Shown here one piece after another: positions 12,465 through 26,335 of a stretch of 64,000 nt of DNA. Origin of the DNA: Magnolia sinica (taxonomy: Eukaryota; Streptophyta; Magnoliopsida; Magnoliales; Magnoliaceae); the NCBI RefSeq assembly GCF_029962835.1, contig NC_080582.1, positions 15,074,032 to 15,138,031 on the forward strand, in the 5' to 3' direction. Position 1 is the first letter of the stretch. The number at the start of each line of letters is the position of its first letter. A program made the position numbers and the translations under genes. A model generated the notes under the pieces. That model was not told where the DNA came from and ran no database searches. It was given only the letters and a program-made list of their open reading frames with translations.

Positions 12465-12712
12465 AATTCATACACATCAAGCAAGCTGCATCCTTTTTCT
12501 TTTTTCTTTTTAATAGACTTGTGGAAATTACAAGGGAAAGATGGTGCACGCCTCTTGCACGGAGAGGCCGTGCATGCATACTACCCATCACCCAAGAATC
12601 GGTTTTCATACACATCAAGCAAGTTGTTTTAGTGAACTTGTGGAAATTACTGGTGCACGCCGGTTGCACAGACGGGCTGTGCATGCATGCTATCCATCAC
12701 CCAACAATCATG
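12465..12712. repeat. Two-unit tandem duplication of about 120 bp
   Basis: Two adjacent units share TACACATCAAGCAAG, CTTGTGGAAATTAC, GGTGCACGCC, TGCATGCAT and CCATCACCCAA in the same order (first about 12465-12600, second about 12605-12712). Open frames that run through the units are by-products of the repeat. Confidence 0.7.
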
Positions 12713-13364
12713 GATGTGAATCTGAGTCGCTGTGACAAACTGTCACCTGGAGATTTTGAAATTGTGAGGAAGAAGCCAAATGGTGACATTGCAAAATTTG
12801 AAAAATATTGGCAGGTTTTAATTTTTAGTGATTTTATTGTCAATTATCTTGATATTAATGCAAAGATTCCAAATATTTTGGTTAATTTAATATATAATTC
12901 TTAAAATTATTTATTAATTGATTGTTTATAAAATAGTGGAAAGAGAAAGGGAACAACATATAAAATGAAACATAGCGGAGAATGAATAGACTTTTCCCAT
13001 TTTATTCTCTTATATTATGAAAGGTTTATGATTACATATATATTATGAAAATTTTATGATTACATAAATTTAACTAATAATAAATGTAAAAAATTCTTTT
13101 ATATTCGAAAGTAATCCAAGTGAAATTTTGGAAGTTTATATTACGCTCATTAATATTCAGGCTGAAGCAGGGATATTATATATGCCAAGCTTGGAATATA
13201 TGCGTACCCTACTTGGAAGGTAGAGTCTTGGTGAAACATTAAAAAGTTAGTCCTAAGATAGAACACAAGGAATAGAGACTTCATCGTATAGAAATTTTTT
13301 CATATATGAAGTGACAGTCAACTTTAATGTGTTTAATTCTTTTGTAATAGGTTGGATTGTTTGC

Positions 13365-13535
13365 ACACCCAGATCCATAGCTCAACTGGCAGACTGAGTG
13401 GAGATACCTCGTTTCAACACTTGAGGTCTTGTATCGATCCCTAGTGGGGGTGGCTAACATGGAGTGTGTGTACTGACATGGGTGTGTACTAACAAGCTAA
13501 CCCAAAAAAAAAAAGCAAAAAAAGAAAAAAGAAAA
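13365..13535 (+). mobile_element. tRNA-derived SINE, full-length (copy A), inserted in a copia fossil
   Basis: The head CCAGATCCATAGCTCAACTGG has an A-box (TAGCTCAACTGG), and a B-box-like GGTCTTGTATCGATCCC lies about 50 bp later. A tRNA-unrelated part ends ACTAACAAGCTAACCC and then an A-rich tail. A 16-bp target duplication, AGGTTGGATTGTTTGC, flanks it (13349-13364 and 13536-13551). The host sequence on both sides is copia RNase H coding DNA, so the SINE is younger than that copia. Confidence 0.88.
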
Positions 13536-15598
13536 AGGTTGGATTGTTTGCTATGTGTGAAGCAATTTGATTGTCACAATAACTGCATAGGTAGGCACGT
13601 TGTAAATTCCATTTCCTACAACAATTTTTTTTTTTATTCCACATCAATTCACAAAAGGTGTAAGCCGTTGCTTTGTTGCTTGATCAGACCACTATATTTT
13701 GTTTCTTGCTTTTTTATGCTATTATGACTAGATTTCTTTTCACAAATGTACAGTATCCACTTGTGGATCATCTATTTAATAAGGAACCTATTGAGTCTAC
13801 ATTTGAATATCCTGTAACTTATGATGCTGATTTCGTTTATCCAAAATTTATGGACTTGATACTCTTTTAGGGTAATACAAAATTTGAATAATTATTTTCA
13901 TTTAAGGTATTTTTGGAGAACTCATGAAGTGGCTTACTACACTCATTATATAAAATATGTCTGATTGACTAATAGTTATGTTAATAAGTTTTCTATCCAA
14001 TTTTCTCTACTTTCCTGATCCTCCATTGTATCTCCTTAATTACAAGCTTGTGATTAGGATCTATTGGAGTGTCAACTAGCTTGGTCCTAAAAAGGATCCA
14101 TCTCAAAGAGTAATTCTAGAACACACTTTTGTTAAGATAGATTAACTCCTTTGGATCTAGCTACTTTTATTCCAAGGAAGTATTGAAGATGACCCCAATC
14201 TCTTGTTAGAAAATACTATCGAAGGTACTTCTTTAATTCCTTAATCCATTTATTCTTCTAATAATAACAATATCATTCACATATACTACAAGTACTATGA
14301 AACTCGAGATACCCTTCCACATGAAAGTGAAAGGATTAATATGACTTCGAATAAAACAATAGTTTAATAAAACATTGTTGAACTTGTCACAATTTGCATG
14401 TGGAGACTATTTCAACTTATAAATTACTTTTAACAATTTTCACACTTTGTCAAAGCCCCCCGCAACAAATATGGGTGGAGCACTCTATATAAACTTCATT
14501 TTTTAAAATTATTATGAAGGAATGTATTTTTTTAAAATATAAATTTGGAAGACAGTCTGGCCATAATGAATAGATATAGACAGTATAACCTAAATGAAAT
14601 TGAACTTCGTTAGAGAAAAATGTTTTGCTATAATCAATAAAAGGTATTTGAGTGTATGACTATCTTTATCGACGAGGCAAGCCTTCAATTGTTCGACTGC
14701 ACCATCAGAATGAAGCGTAATTGCATGGACCTATTTGCAAGCCGCAACATGTTTGCTAGTTAGAAGAGTGGCAGGTTTTTAAGTATTATTCCAATAAAGT
14801 GCATTTATTCTCTTCCTTTATGGCTTACTTCGACCCATTACGTAATGGAACTTTTTTATATGACTTGGGAACAAAGTAAGAAGATAAGGGTATGTCAAAA
14901 TTGAGAAATTTTAAACCTAAGCAATGAAACAAAATATATTTAGAGATGGGATGATTGATACATGTATGGTTATCTTTTGTTAGAGTAATAGGAATGTTAG
15001 ATATATCTGAAAAACTTAGCAGGCTACAAATCTTTGAAGAAGATAAATTGGATGGTAAATCATGACCAATTATACTAATTGTTCATTTTCGTCATGAGTA
15101 AATCTTCAACTGAGACACATCGAGAACGGAAGATGTAGTAGATAATGGATGTTGCATATAATTGTTAACCGCAGTAAGTATATGAACGATTTCCTGACAC
15201 AGGGAAGGACGTAATGAGGTTGAGCACCGTCTTCCTCAAGGATAACCACTCTAAATCTACGGAGTTTCTCTAGATTCCTCATAGAGATTCCTCGAAGCCA
15301 CGAGAGGAGATAAAAAAAATAGAAATAAATTCTAAATAAATTTGAAATAAATTGATTGGTGATTAAAAAAAACGAGTTTACAATCCCTTAAATAATGATG
15401 TGAACCATAAGAAGAAGTTTTAGAATCAAACTACAACTTAAACTCCCTAAAATTGTAACTTACTATAAATAGTAAACTTACTATTTATAGACGGTCATGA
15501 TTCCTACTAGAGTTCATGGTTTTCGGCCAAAAATAGTGTCCTATTTGGCTTAACCATGTTAGTCTCCTAATTTTTCTAAGCACTTTTCATGTTGGACA

Positions 15599-16213
15599 TA
15601 GAGCTGTACACGAGTTGAACCGATTCGAGCTTGGCACAACTCGACTCGGCTGGGCCACTAGCTAACCCCATCTCGAACTTGGCTTGGTCCTCGAGCCTAA
15701 TTGGCCAGCTCGGCTTGGTTCGGTTAGCAACTCGGGCCAGTTCGAGCCTTTGCAGCATTTTTTCAAACACATGGAGTGCACCTTTAATTTCTCACAGTAT
15801 GCAAAACAGCAGCGATAGTTTACATGTATTTTATCAAACACTCAGTAGGCAACATCAAAATCAAGATACAATGATTGTTTTATCATATAATGTTTGTTTT
15901 TTGGTAGTGATTTGTTTCATATCCAAACCTTCCTCGTCACCGGCCGATCCCGTGAAGAATGTATGCACCTGAAATAACACTTCGTTGAGTCATTTCATCA
16001 AACACTTGGTGAGTAACATCAATATCAAAATAACCAAGTCATAAAAGTAGTTCGATTCGAGTCAATTTGAGCTCGGACAAGCTCAAACGCGGCTCGAAAT
16101 TTTTTTCCAGCTCCAAAAATTAGCTTGACTCGGCTCAAACTAAATCGAATCGAGCTTTTTTCAAGTCGAGTCGAGCGAGTTAACCGTGCTAACTCAGTTC
16201 ATGTACAACCCTA
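15599..16213. mobile_element. hAT-type MITE, copy 1
   Basis: The ends TAGAGCTGTACACGAG and TTCATGTACAACCCTA are inverted repeats, and an 8-bp target duplication, GTTGGACA, flanks them (15591-15598 and 16214-16221). Both arms are rich in ACTCGACTCGGCT-like runs. An 8-bp duplication with a TAGGG..TGTACA terminus indicates the hAT superfamily. The 615-bp length exceeds the 407-bp sister copy because of extra internal sequence. Confidence 0.82.
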
Positions 16214-16584
16214 GTTGGACACAACCCCTAAAGCTCAAAGGATGAAGAGTTACAATTAAACTAAAACTTATTATAAATAGTAAAAACAAAATAAAATGAA
16301 TTTTCGATCGTCGATCTAAAGGAATCTCATAGATTCGGCGTGGGTAACCCAATATGGCAGGGTTGGTTGGATAAAGTAACTTCTCCTACCCCAAAATCAT
16401 ATATGGTACGTCAAATAACTCATTTCAGTTTGTGAGATATGTTTGTTTCAGGGTTTTAACGATCTTGATAACTTCCACCTCTAATCGGGCCTTCTTTGGT
16501 CCATCTTGGCCATGAAATTGTCGGCGACCTGGTCTACATCCCATAATTTGGTCCGTCGGGTTACTAAGATTGAGTTATTTGAGT

Positions 16585-16740
16585 TTTAAGGTTTGAATTA
16601 GGGTTTAGGGTTTGGATTGGGGTTTTGGATTTGGATCAAGGTTTGGATTAGGGTTAAGGGTATGGATCAGGGTTAATGGTATGGTTCAGGGTTTGGAACA
16701 GGGTTAAGAGAATGGATCGGGGTTTCTGTTCAATCAAGCT
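16585..16740 (+). repeat. Degenerate telomere-like repeat
   Basis: A run of variants of AGGGTTTGG and GGATTAGGGTT is spread over about 150 bp. It is too degenerate and too internal to be a telomere; a decayed interstitial array or transposon part is more likely. Confidence 0.45.
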
Positions 16741-18596
16741 TATCGGCCTAAGGTGGGGTGTCTACATATCCCTGTTAAAAAAATTTAACTAAAAGCATGT
16801 GATATGTACTTTGTACTATCAAGCCAAAATATAATCACTTTCGAATTAAATTAATCTTGTACTTCTATATTAAAAGTCTTAAAAATAAAAATAATTTAGA
16901 TATATCTTCATTAAATAAAGTCGTTTCATTCTCGTATAATTATCAACAAATGTAAAAAAAAAAAAAAAAACTTAAATCCAAGCCTATTAAATATTTTAAC
17001 TAAACTCGTATCTAAATGGTTTAAAGAGAAATGAACTAAACGATACTTTTTAATACATAATAGAAAAGTAACAAGGTGATGCTTACTCAACTAAAAAACC
17101 TTACACTCTATACATGACATTGATGATAAGAAAAAAATGACACCTTAAGAATATTCAATAATGGATGACTGAGATGGTGGTGCCATTGATAAATTGAGAT
17201 ATTATTTTATACTATTGCATCCACAACGTTACAATCAAGAGAGTACAATCTATCATATTCATGTCCTCTATCAATCTTTCTCTTCATATTTGGGTCTTGG
17301 AAAACACAATTTGAAGTGTAGAAAGTAACACAATGGTTAAAAATTTTGGTAAATTTGTGAACAAATATAAGGCTTCAAGGAAATTTTGGAATAAATAAAA
17401 CATAGGATCATGAAAGAGATGAACTTGTATGAATGGTACCCATTCTACATGCTTTTGATTGGCTCCATCTACCAGAGTGACAGTAATGAGCCATCAATAG
17501 ACAAAAACATACTATATTGACTTGTCATATGGTTAGACACTTTGAAGTCAATTACCCATAAAGTATGAGACGTGGATCCTAACCTAGTCATATATGATGT
17601 CATGAATGTAGCTGTAGGGCTGAAAGTAGCTACAGGGCTGAAAGTACTTGCATAAATAGTAGTAATAAATTGATTTTGTAAATTATTCAACAACTAGGAA
17701 TATTTTGCTTGAGTTAGAGTACTCATTTCACCAGTCATACATATTTGTGGAGCAGTAGATATATAATTAACTAGAGGAGGCATAATGTTTTCTAGTGTGG
17801 GAGCTTGATTAGCCCATGCAGGTTTCCTATGGAGGTCCTAGTATTTTTCAATAAAATGATTGGAGAGTTCACAATGCATGCACTTCCTATTTTCTTGACT
17901 TTTGCCATGACCACCTCTTTTACCGTGGCCCTGGCTAGAGAACAATTCTAGAATCGAGCTACCATTGGCTCTACTTATAATGCCCAAAAGATACATACTA
18001 GAAGCGTGTATATACTTCGTTTAAAGATATATGACACATATTTCCACCCAAAATCTATGCACGAATGAGTTTATACTCACGTTTTAATACAAATCGGAAT
18101 TTTACTACTTAAAACTTTTCATGTTGATGACATAGTTTCTTCAAATTGGTAGCCAGGGGTTGATACACCATTTAACTCTTCCCATATTTATTTGAATTTG
18201 GAATAGTATTCACTCAATAATTTATCTCCTTGTTAGAGCTTAAATATTTCTTAATATAATTGATGAATACGAGAGATGGTTTTATTAAATGAATACATAT
18301 TTTGTAAAGCGTTCCTCACTTCTTTAGTCATATCTAAAAACATAGCATTTGCACTTATGGAGGGTTTCATACTATTCCAGAACTAGGTCATAATTTATGC
18401 ATTTTTCTAGATCCATTGGTTATAAATATTGGATTCTTCATTAAGTTTCTCTGTGGTCAGATATCTCAATTTTTCTTTAGTTGTGATAAAAGCTTAGATT
18501 AACTTAAACTACTATAAATAATTTATCTCATTTAACTTAATAGAACTTTTATGGATTCTTAAAAATAAGATAGGTTTATAAATGCATATTTTGAGT

Positions 18597-18700
<104 letters not shown>

Positions 18701-19172
18701 ATAATAAATTGAAGAAGAATACCTTAAAAGTATCAATGCACGCTTACCTAACACAATTGATGAGCATCACACTTAAACACTTCACATGATCCACACATCA
18801 ACTCAGACATAAGAATCAACCCACATGTCCACTACTTTCAACTAGTTGTGGAGAAATATAGTCGCAAACAACACATCCAACACAGATAAATAGGTCACAT
18901 GTTTATGACAATCACACATGAAGTAATATCATTCAAGAAGACGATTTCTTTATTCCCCCATGCACACATAAGCTATCAAAAGGTCTGACATATAAAAAAA
19001 AAAAAAGAAGAAGAAAACCCTAAGTTTCTCATGAAATTCTCAGTACAGGCGAGATAAAGGGCACCGTGGGATAAAAGAAAAGAAGAAATAAAAAAATTTA
19101 AAGAAGAAAAGGATCATCAACGAAGAACTCTAATACCATCTAAAATAGTGAAAATAGAGATGATGAAGAATA

Positions 19173-19176
<4 letters not shown>

Positions 19177-19234
<58 letters not shown>
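19177..19234. repeat. (GA)n microsatellite
   Basis: Pure GA run of about 29 units just outside the C1 primer binding site, in what is probably the remains of its 5' LTR. Confidence 0.95.
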
Positions 19235-19237
<3 letters not shown>

Positions 19238-19300
19238 GGCTATAGTTAAGGTTTCACACCCCCTCTCATTATTAAGAAAGTTTCTTAATTATAAAATTGT

Positions 19301-20378
19301 CATTAATAATAATAGAAAATTTCTCTATATTTCTTAGACCAAAATAACCTATTTAAGTGTATCTATGTTGGCCAATATCATGTTTATTCACAATAACGAA
19401 TATTATATTTTAAAATTTTTAAAATTTATAGTTTTTTAACTGATAATATAATGAGAAGAAACCCCAAACTATGAAAATCTCTCAAAAATTTGTTATATCT
19501 TAACTTGCATTTTAACATAAAAATTTCAAAGTTTTGAGATGCCTATGAAGCTTTAAAATGTCTATATATTCTTTTAGGTAATCTCTAACGATGGGTGATA
19601 TTATGCAAACCAACTTTATATTATTGGAGCACATGGTGGGTGATATTATGCAAACCAACTTCATATTATTAAACCACATTGAGTTCTCATGGTTCTTGCA
19701 CTCATTGTTGATGTCGTTGAATGTCCTAGTTGTTATATATGTTGCACTAATTATTCTTCTTTGAGGCCTCATCTTTGGTAGTTGAATATTGTTTTCCTAT
19801 TCCTCACTTAGACCTTGTTTGAGAGTAGTAGAAGTTTAGTCTCAGGCTTGTCTAGGACTTATTTTTCCAAGTTATGTTATCTTGAATAAGAATTGTTTTT
19901 CCAAGTTTAGTCTCAGGCTCATTCAGGGCTTGTTTTTCCACGTTATTCTTATATAGTATGTTAAATACTTTGAATAAGAACTATTTGACATTTCATGTGC
20001 ATTAAAAAACTGGTACATTTGGCATATATGTTACATTTGAAAATGTATGATGTATATGTCGTGCGTGCAGAGTGCTTGACGAAATATAATGTCATTATAA
20101 CACATGCGTCGCATATACAACCTGATATATATGAAAAATGTACCATGTGAAGCACACTTTTAAGTTGAATATGATCATATTTGTAGTGCTTGAAGATGGG
20201 CAATGACACATTGCCATATCTTGTGCATGAAAGGTCCTTACTCATGGCTTAGTGGTAGACTTACAAGAGTTTCAACACTAAAGTCATGGGTTTAAGTACC
20301 CATTTTGGTGTGTATGGGTGTGAGGGTGTGTGCCTAGAAAAAAAATCATGTCGATGAGTACCATAAGTGAATAGTTTG
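19301..20378. other. Gap between two copia elements, no gene seen
   Basis: AT-rich DNA with two small local duplications: a 45-bp tandem repeat containing GGTGATATTATGCAAACC (19592 and 19637) and a diverged repeat with TTTAGTCTCAGGCT (about 19845 and 19900). No conserved coding sequence is visible. Confidence 0.6.
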
Positions 20379-20383
20379 ATGTG

Positions 20384-20605
20384 TGAAGAAGTAAAGAGAA
20401 AAGAAAGAAATAGAGAAATTGTCAAAGAAATTCTGTATCTCAATGTGTGTGTAAACTATACAAAGAGGGCTTATTTATGTGTGAATGAGGTCAAACAATT
20501 ATACAAAGACAATAAATACAAAGAATAATATTGTAATATGCCAGAGAATATTATTGTAATATTCTGGCACATGTATGGGAACAAGATCACACAAATATTC
20601 TAACA
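20384..20605 (-). repeat. 3' LTR of copia element C2
   Basis: 222 bp, same length as the partner at 25177-25398. It ends in TAACA next to the polypurine tract and is preceded outside by the ATGTG target duplication. Confidence 0.93.
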
Positions 20606-23600
20606 TCCCCCCTCAAACTCGAGATGATGAAGTCAACTTGAGTTTGGAAACAAGATCACGTAGTCGACTAGGTGGAAGAGACTTCGTGAAAATATCGGCA
20701 AGTTGATCCTTGGAGGAGATGGATTGAAGATGTAGTATACCCTGTTGGAGTTGGTGCCGAATAAAGTGGCAGTCAATCTCAATATGCTTGGTCCGCTCAT
20801 GAAAAACATAATTGTGAGCAATCTGAATGGTGCTCCAATTATCATAATAAAGAGGGGAACTAGTCGGCTGAGAGACATCCATGTCTGTTAAAAGCCATCG
20901 TAGCCACAAAAGTTCAGCTGTAGTATCAGCAAGTGCACGGTACTCAGCCTCAGTACTGGATCGGGCAACAACAGTCTGTTTCTTACTGCGCCAAGAAATG
21001 AGAGAAGTACCAAGTAAGAAACAATAACCCGTAGTGGAGCGACGATCAGTAAGATCACCGGCCCAGTCAGCATCAGAATAATAGCAGAGCTCTAGAGATG
21101 AGTGCGATGAAAAGTGAAGACCATGAAATAAAGTCCCCTTGACATAGCACAAGATACGAAGAACGACAGCATAGTGCGTAGAGCGTGGTGCACTCATAAA
21201 CTGGCTAACCAAGTGAATAACGTAGGAAATATCTGGGCGAGTAACTGTGAGATAGATGAGACTACCGATCAATTGCCTATACAGAGTAGTATCTAGAAGA
21301 GATTCACCGTCAGTAGCAAGAAGCTTAACATTATATTCAAGAGGAGAGGTGCACGTTTTGCTATCAGTCAAGCCTGCTTTAGGAAGCAAGTCAGAAGTAT
21401 ACTTAGCCTGAGATAAATAATAATCATCTGAATCAGAAGTCACCTCAAGACCAAGGAAGTAATTAAGCTGCCCTGAGTCCTTCATCTCAAAATTCTGACT
21501 CAGAAAATGCTGAAGATGTCGAATACCAGAGAGATCATCTCCTATAATGATCATGTCATTAACATAAAGAAGAATAAGAATAGTACCAGCACCAGTAGTC
21601 CGGAGAAACAGTGCAGAGTTATATGCACTAGAGACAAAGCCCTATTGAGCAACAACAAAACTAAATTTGACAAACCAGGCTCGAGGGGCCTGTTTGAGAC
21701 CATAATGAGCACGACGAAGACGACAAACTTTGTGAGGAAGATAATCATAGCCAGGTGGAGGATGCATATAAACTTCTTTAGTAAGATCACCATTCAAGAA
21801 GGCATTTTTCACATCCATCTGAAAAAGTTGCCAATGACGCACAGCAGCTACTACAAGTAAAGATCTAACAGAGGTAAGTCGAGCAACAGGAGCAAAAGTC
21901 TCCTCATAGTAAATACCATACTCTTGAGAGAAACCCTTCACAACAAGGCGAGCTTTGTATCGTTCCACTGATCCATCTGCCCGAGTCTTGATTTTGTAAA
22001 CCCACTTACAACCAACTGCAGACTTTTCGAAAGACAAATCTACCAGGTCCCAAGTATGAGTTTTGGTAAGAGTATCTAGTTTATTAGACATAGCTTTCTG
22101 TCAAAGAGGGTCAGTACTAGCCTCACGATAAGTGTGAGGTTCATGAAGAGTAGCAAACGCATAAAAACAATGATAGTCTTGAAGATGAGAAGGAGGGGCT
22201 CTTACTCTAGTGGAGTGACGAAGTGCAGGTACCTGGACAGGCTTAGGGGCAGTTGATGTAGCAGGAGGATCAGCAGACGTGTCAGTTGGATCAGGAGCAG
22301 CCGTAGAAGGAACGTCTGAGGAGCTTAGCATCTCTGTAGAGGAGTCAGGTACTAGAGCAATAGATGGATCAGTAAAAATAGGAGCATAACTGGAAAAGGA
22401 CTGTGGAAAAGGAGAATGACTCGTAAACATCTTATGTTCCCAAAACTCCACATGACGAGAAAGATGAAGATATTTGGCTATGAGATCATAACAACAATAA
22501 CCTTTCTGAGTGAGACCATAACCAAGAAGGCAACAGAATCTGAATCGTGGTTCAAGTTTGGTGCGTTCATGTGTAGGAAGAGTGACAAAACAGACACAAC
22601 CAAAAACTCAAAGCAAGGAATAGTTAGGAACTGTACTATGGAGAAGCTAAAAAAGAATTTTATTGTAGATGGTGGGTGAGGGAACACGATTGATAGTGTA
22701 GACAGCAGTGAGAGCAGCTTCACCCCAAAAGCGTTTTGGAAGAGAAGCAAAGACAAGAAGTGCTCTTACCGTATCTAGAATATGACGATGTTTACGTTAT
22801 ACTCAACCATTCTGTTGAGAGGTGTAAGGACAAGAATGATGAGAGACTATTCCATTTTGTTGTAAAAAGGGAAGAAAAGATTTATCTTTGTATTCCATAG
22901 CATTATCTGAACGAAAAGTTTTAATGATATAAGAAAATTGAGTTTGTACCATTTTGAAAAATTTATGGTAAACATTTATGAGTTTAGACCGATACCGTAA
23001 AAGATAAATCCAAGTATAACGACTGTAATCATTTTCAAAGATAACAAAATATCGAGATACCCCTCAATTGGAATCGGGGCGGGACCCTAAATATCATAAT
23101 AGACTAAGTCAAAAGGTGCAGAAGAAAAAGATTCACTTTTATTAAAGGGCAAATATGTCTGTTTTTCAAGACGACACGAAATACAATCAAATGACTGAAA
23201 ATTAACTGATCTTAGATGACCTTGAGAGGCCAAGAACTGGACGCGTGGAAGCGAGACATGACCCAAGCGGGAGTGCCATAAACTGGAAGTGACGGTGACA
23301 GCAGCCATGGAAGTGGTTGTTGAAGAAGGAAGCTGCAGATATGAGAGCTCGAAAAGACGTCCAACTTTATGGCTTGTCCCAAGTAGCTGACCTGTCTGTG
23401 AATCCTGTACATCAACACCCTTGCGAGAGAATTTCAGTTCAAGACCTAATTCACGTAGTTGTCCAATGGAAAGAAGGTTTAAAGATAACTTAGGAACAAA
23501 GTAAGTATCACCAACAGATAAATTAGAGGTAGAAATAGACCCTATATGACTAACAGACATATGAGAACCATCGGCAGTGTATATGGTAGGATTGGGAGAG

Positions 23601-25176
23601 AGAGTAGTTTTATGGTAGAAGATGGTGGAATCAGATGTTATGTGATTACAGCAGGCAGAGTCTATAAACCACTGAGATTTACCTGGGGTGACGGACATGA
23701 CAGTTGAGGATTGGGACAAAACCTAGTGAATTAAGTCCTTCACGTCAGTTGTAGTAAGAGAAGTGGACTGAGGTGGAGTCTCAAGTACAGGAGGATCAAA
23801 TGAAGCAACCGTAGCTATCTGCTGGGAAGTTCTTTTCTGCTTATAATACTAAAACTTGTGGCATTCATCGATGGTATGACCATTTCGTTTACACCACTTG
23901 CAAAAACCAGGCTTGGAGGTGGATTGAGAGGAAGAACGTCCAGCAGAAGACTGTGAAGTACCATGAGAAATGGTGGTCATAACCATGTCAGAAGATTGCA
24001 TCTTCATATTGGAACGTCGAGTTTCTTCAGAGATGAGTTCAGCAACTGCAGCATCTAATGTTGGAAGTAGCTGACGGTGAAGAAGAGAAGCTCGAGTAGA
24101 TTTAAAATCATCTTGAAGAGCCATCATGAAGTTCATAAACTTCTGTCAATCAAGCCAACTGCAAACGTTTGAATGTCTTTAGAACATTCCAACGTAGGGT
24201 CTGCGGCAGATAATTGTTCCCAAAGATGATTAGTTTGAGAATAAAAATTAGCAATAGACTGACTTGGGTCTTGACGCATTTGATAGAGTTTAGCTTCCAG
24301 TTGAAACTCCAATGAAGCATCATAGGTGCAGTTGTATCGTTTTGCCAGAAAGTCCCAAGCAACTTTAGCATTCCCAAGTCATGGAAGAAGACTATTGATG
24401 GATGGAACGGAAGTGTTGATGAGCCAAGACAAAATTTTGTAGTGAATACTGTCCCACTCTTTTTGACGAGATGTAAAGGCATCTTCTTTCTCACCATCAT
24501 TCTACATTGGTTGAGGGACTGCTCCAGTCACATAACACCATAATCGACGTCCTTTTAAAAAGACTTCCATATTCTGAGCCCACAGACTATAATTGGATTA
24601 ATCCAATATAAGATCAATAGGACGGACAATTGAATCAAGACTTGAGGCAGATTGAGACATATTGAAGGTGGCGTAAGCGGTAGATGACATGGCGTGAGAT
24701 GGCTAGGGCTGGCGTGTCACGTGCGGAATGAGACACATGGCAGATGTAACACAGCTGGTGCGTGCAATTGAAGGCTGGAGAGTGAGGCACGTGGGCGGCA
24801 CTCTTAGAGATGTTGTCGGTGCGTGGGGGTAAGTGCGGCGTCTGAATTGGCTGTTCTCGGCGGGGTTGAGCTCGTCAGTGAATGAGCTTGCCAACTGTGG
24901 TATCACCATGGTGAAACACCTGCTGGAACGGTGCGTAGTGGAAATTGGCCGAGAAGGAGGGTGGCGCGTGGTGGCGCGTGAGGCGGAGATAAGTAGAGAT
25001 CTTTCACGGGAGGAAAGTCCCGTACCTTACGAATCTGTTTCTGGACTTAAAGTTTCAGATCGGACTGCAAAAAGGCGGAAAAGAACTCCAAATAGCCACT
25101 ACCTTCACAAAGAGAGAGCATTGAAAATTCGCCAGAAAAAAAAATTATAGGCCACAAGAACCTGGCTTTGATACCA

Positions 25177-25398
25177 CGAAGAAGTAAAGAGAAAAGAAAG
25201 AAAGAAAGAGATTGTCGTAGAAATTCTGTATCTAAATGTGTGTATAAACAATACAAAGAGGGCATATTTATGTGTGAATGAGGCCAAACAATTATAGAAA
25301 GACAATAAATACAAAGAATAATATCGTAATATGCCAGAGAATATTATTGTAATATTCTGGCACATGTATGGTAACAAGATCACACAAATATTCTAACA
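25177..25398 (-). repeat. 5' LTR of copia element C2
   Basis: 222 bp, adjoining the primer binding site at 25161-25176 on the inner side and the ATGTG target duplication on the outer side. Confidence 0.93.
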
Positions 25399-25403
25399 AT
25401 GTG

Positions 25404-26029
25404 TATCGTAATGGGGATAACTAAGTATTAAGAATTGTTAATAAAATGATGTACAATAAAAGAATATGATAGGAAATGTCTGTGTTTAATTTATTTTTCA
25501 TTATAAAAAAGATTTTAAAAAAATTCAATTAGAGAAACAAAAACATTTTTTTTTTTTTTTTTGGAGAATGAATAGTTGAAGTTTAATACAGTTTGAACTA
25601 AAAAAGAAGAGTGGAAAAAAGGGCAAATATGTGTCCCATAAAAATAAAATTAAAATATAAAAAAATTAATAAAAATAATTAGAATTTCAATATGCATGAG
25701 CAACAACGTATGTAGACAGCCGGATGGTGTTCTTTGCCTTAAATCCTTCCATTTCAAGTAATCCTTGTATAAATTGATTTGGCTCTTGCCAATTTTTAGA
25801 TTTTATTCAAGTTTATCCATGGTTGTTGACCACTAATTTCTATTTTTTAAATGGCCTTAGAAATTTTTTTTTTCAATAAAATGGGTATATTAGTTGAAAA
25901 AATATGGACAACTTGTCTCTGTTTATATATATATATATATATAAGAGTTACAAGTCAAAACCATTAGCTAACTAATTAGTTAGATATTGAACTTTCGTTG
26001 TTATCGCTTATTTCCTTTGTTTAAGTACT
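25404..26029. other. AT-rich spacer, no gene seen
   Basis: Contains poly(A) and poly(T) runs near 25545-25562 and a short (TA)n near 25925-25941. No coding or transposon signature is recognised. Confidence 0.6.
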
Positions 26030-26335
26030 TTAACCTTATTCATTACCCTTTTCTTAGCATTAGAATTACTTTAAAACTAATTGTGATGGTATTGTTCTCC
26101 GTTCTAAGTATTTCCACACATCCATCTTAATATCATCTTTGCGACGCTTGATTTTGCTCATGTTACCTTTTAACTATCCAAGACTTTGCCCCATGTAGCA
26201 TAATCATGCCCAGTAGCTTCATTGTAAAATTTCAACTTAGATTTGTATATGCTTATTATTTTTTATAAGTATTGGAAGAACAATATAAAGGCATATCCTC
26301 ACTTCATCCACCAATCTCTATTTTTAGTAAAATCA
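26030..26335 (-). pseudogene. RTE-type LINE reverse transcriptase fragment
   Basis: On the minus strand the translation contains WWMK, KLKFYNEATGHDYATWGK and VAKMILRWMCGNT. These match the C-terminal reverse transcriptase region of plant RTE LINEs (consensus GWMKWR, LKFYKTAIRPAMLYG, VAEMRMLRWMCG). In-frame stops follow the segment corresponding to the GAECW region and again shortly after. Only about 100 codons remain, with no 5' part or tail adjacent. Confidence 0.62.

Larger units (their letters stand above)
15180..16760. mobile_element. Unassigned insert within copia fossil C1
   Basis: This stretch does not read as copia and separates the integrase and reverse transcriptase parts of C1. 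It includes ATAAATAGTAAACTTACTATTT-like palindromic segments near 15470 and a degenerate telomere-like run of AGGGTT/GGATT near 16585-16740. It may be a solo LTR or another repeat. Its ends are uncertain. The hAT MITE at 15599-16213 is nested in it. Confidence 0.35.
20384..25398 (-). mobile_element. Copia LTR-retrotransposon C2 with both LTRs
   Basis: A 5,015-bp element on the minus strand is flanked by the 5-bp target duplication ATGTG (20379-20383 and 25399-25403). LTRs are 222 bp each. A Met-tRNA primer binding site directly abuts the 5' LTR (25161-25176), and a purine tract (GAGGGGGGA) abuts the 3' LTR. Internal order is gag with a zinc knuckle (CKWCKRNGHTIDECH near 23855-23900), protease and pre-integrase (WHSRLGHVS, 23087-23719), integrase, reverse transcriptase (near 21550-22090) and RNase H (near 20613-21100). 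Its compact size and short LTRs recall the Ale/Retrofit group. The frame is interrupted in several places, so it is a fossil. By eye the LTRs differ at about 14 of 222 positions, suggesting an insertion a few million years old. Confidence 0.93.

Noticed and set aside
12446-12904. 152-codon plus-strand frame downstream of bHLH49
   Set aside because: It runs through a two-unit tandem duplication and AT-rich DNA with no conserved motif or splice context.
13371-13450. Possible tRNA gene
   Set aside because: The A- and B-box-like motifs sit in a SINE with body, A-rich tail and target duplication; a cloverleaf with proper acceptor stem is not supported.
16585-16740. Interstitial telomere
   Set aside because: Units are too degenerate and few; AGGGTTT-like runs are common in transposon and intergenic DNA.
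20613-21554. Long minus-strand frame of 313 codons as a host gene
   Set aside because: Residues such as YYSDADWAGDLTDRRST and ARSSTEAEYRALA mark it as copia reverse transcriptase/RNase H inside element C2.
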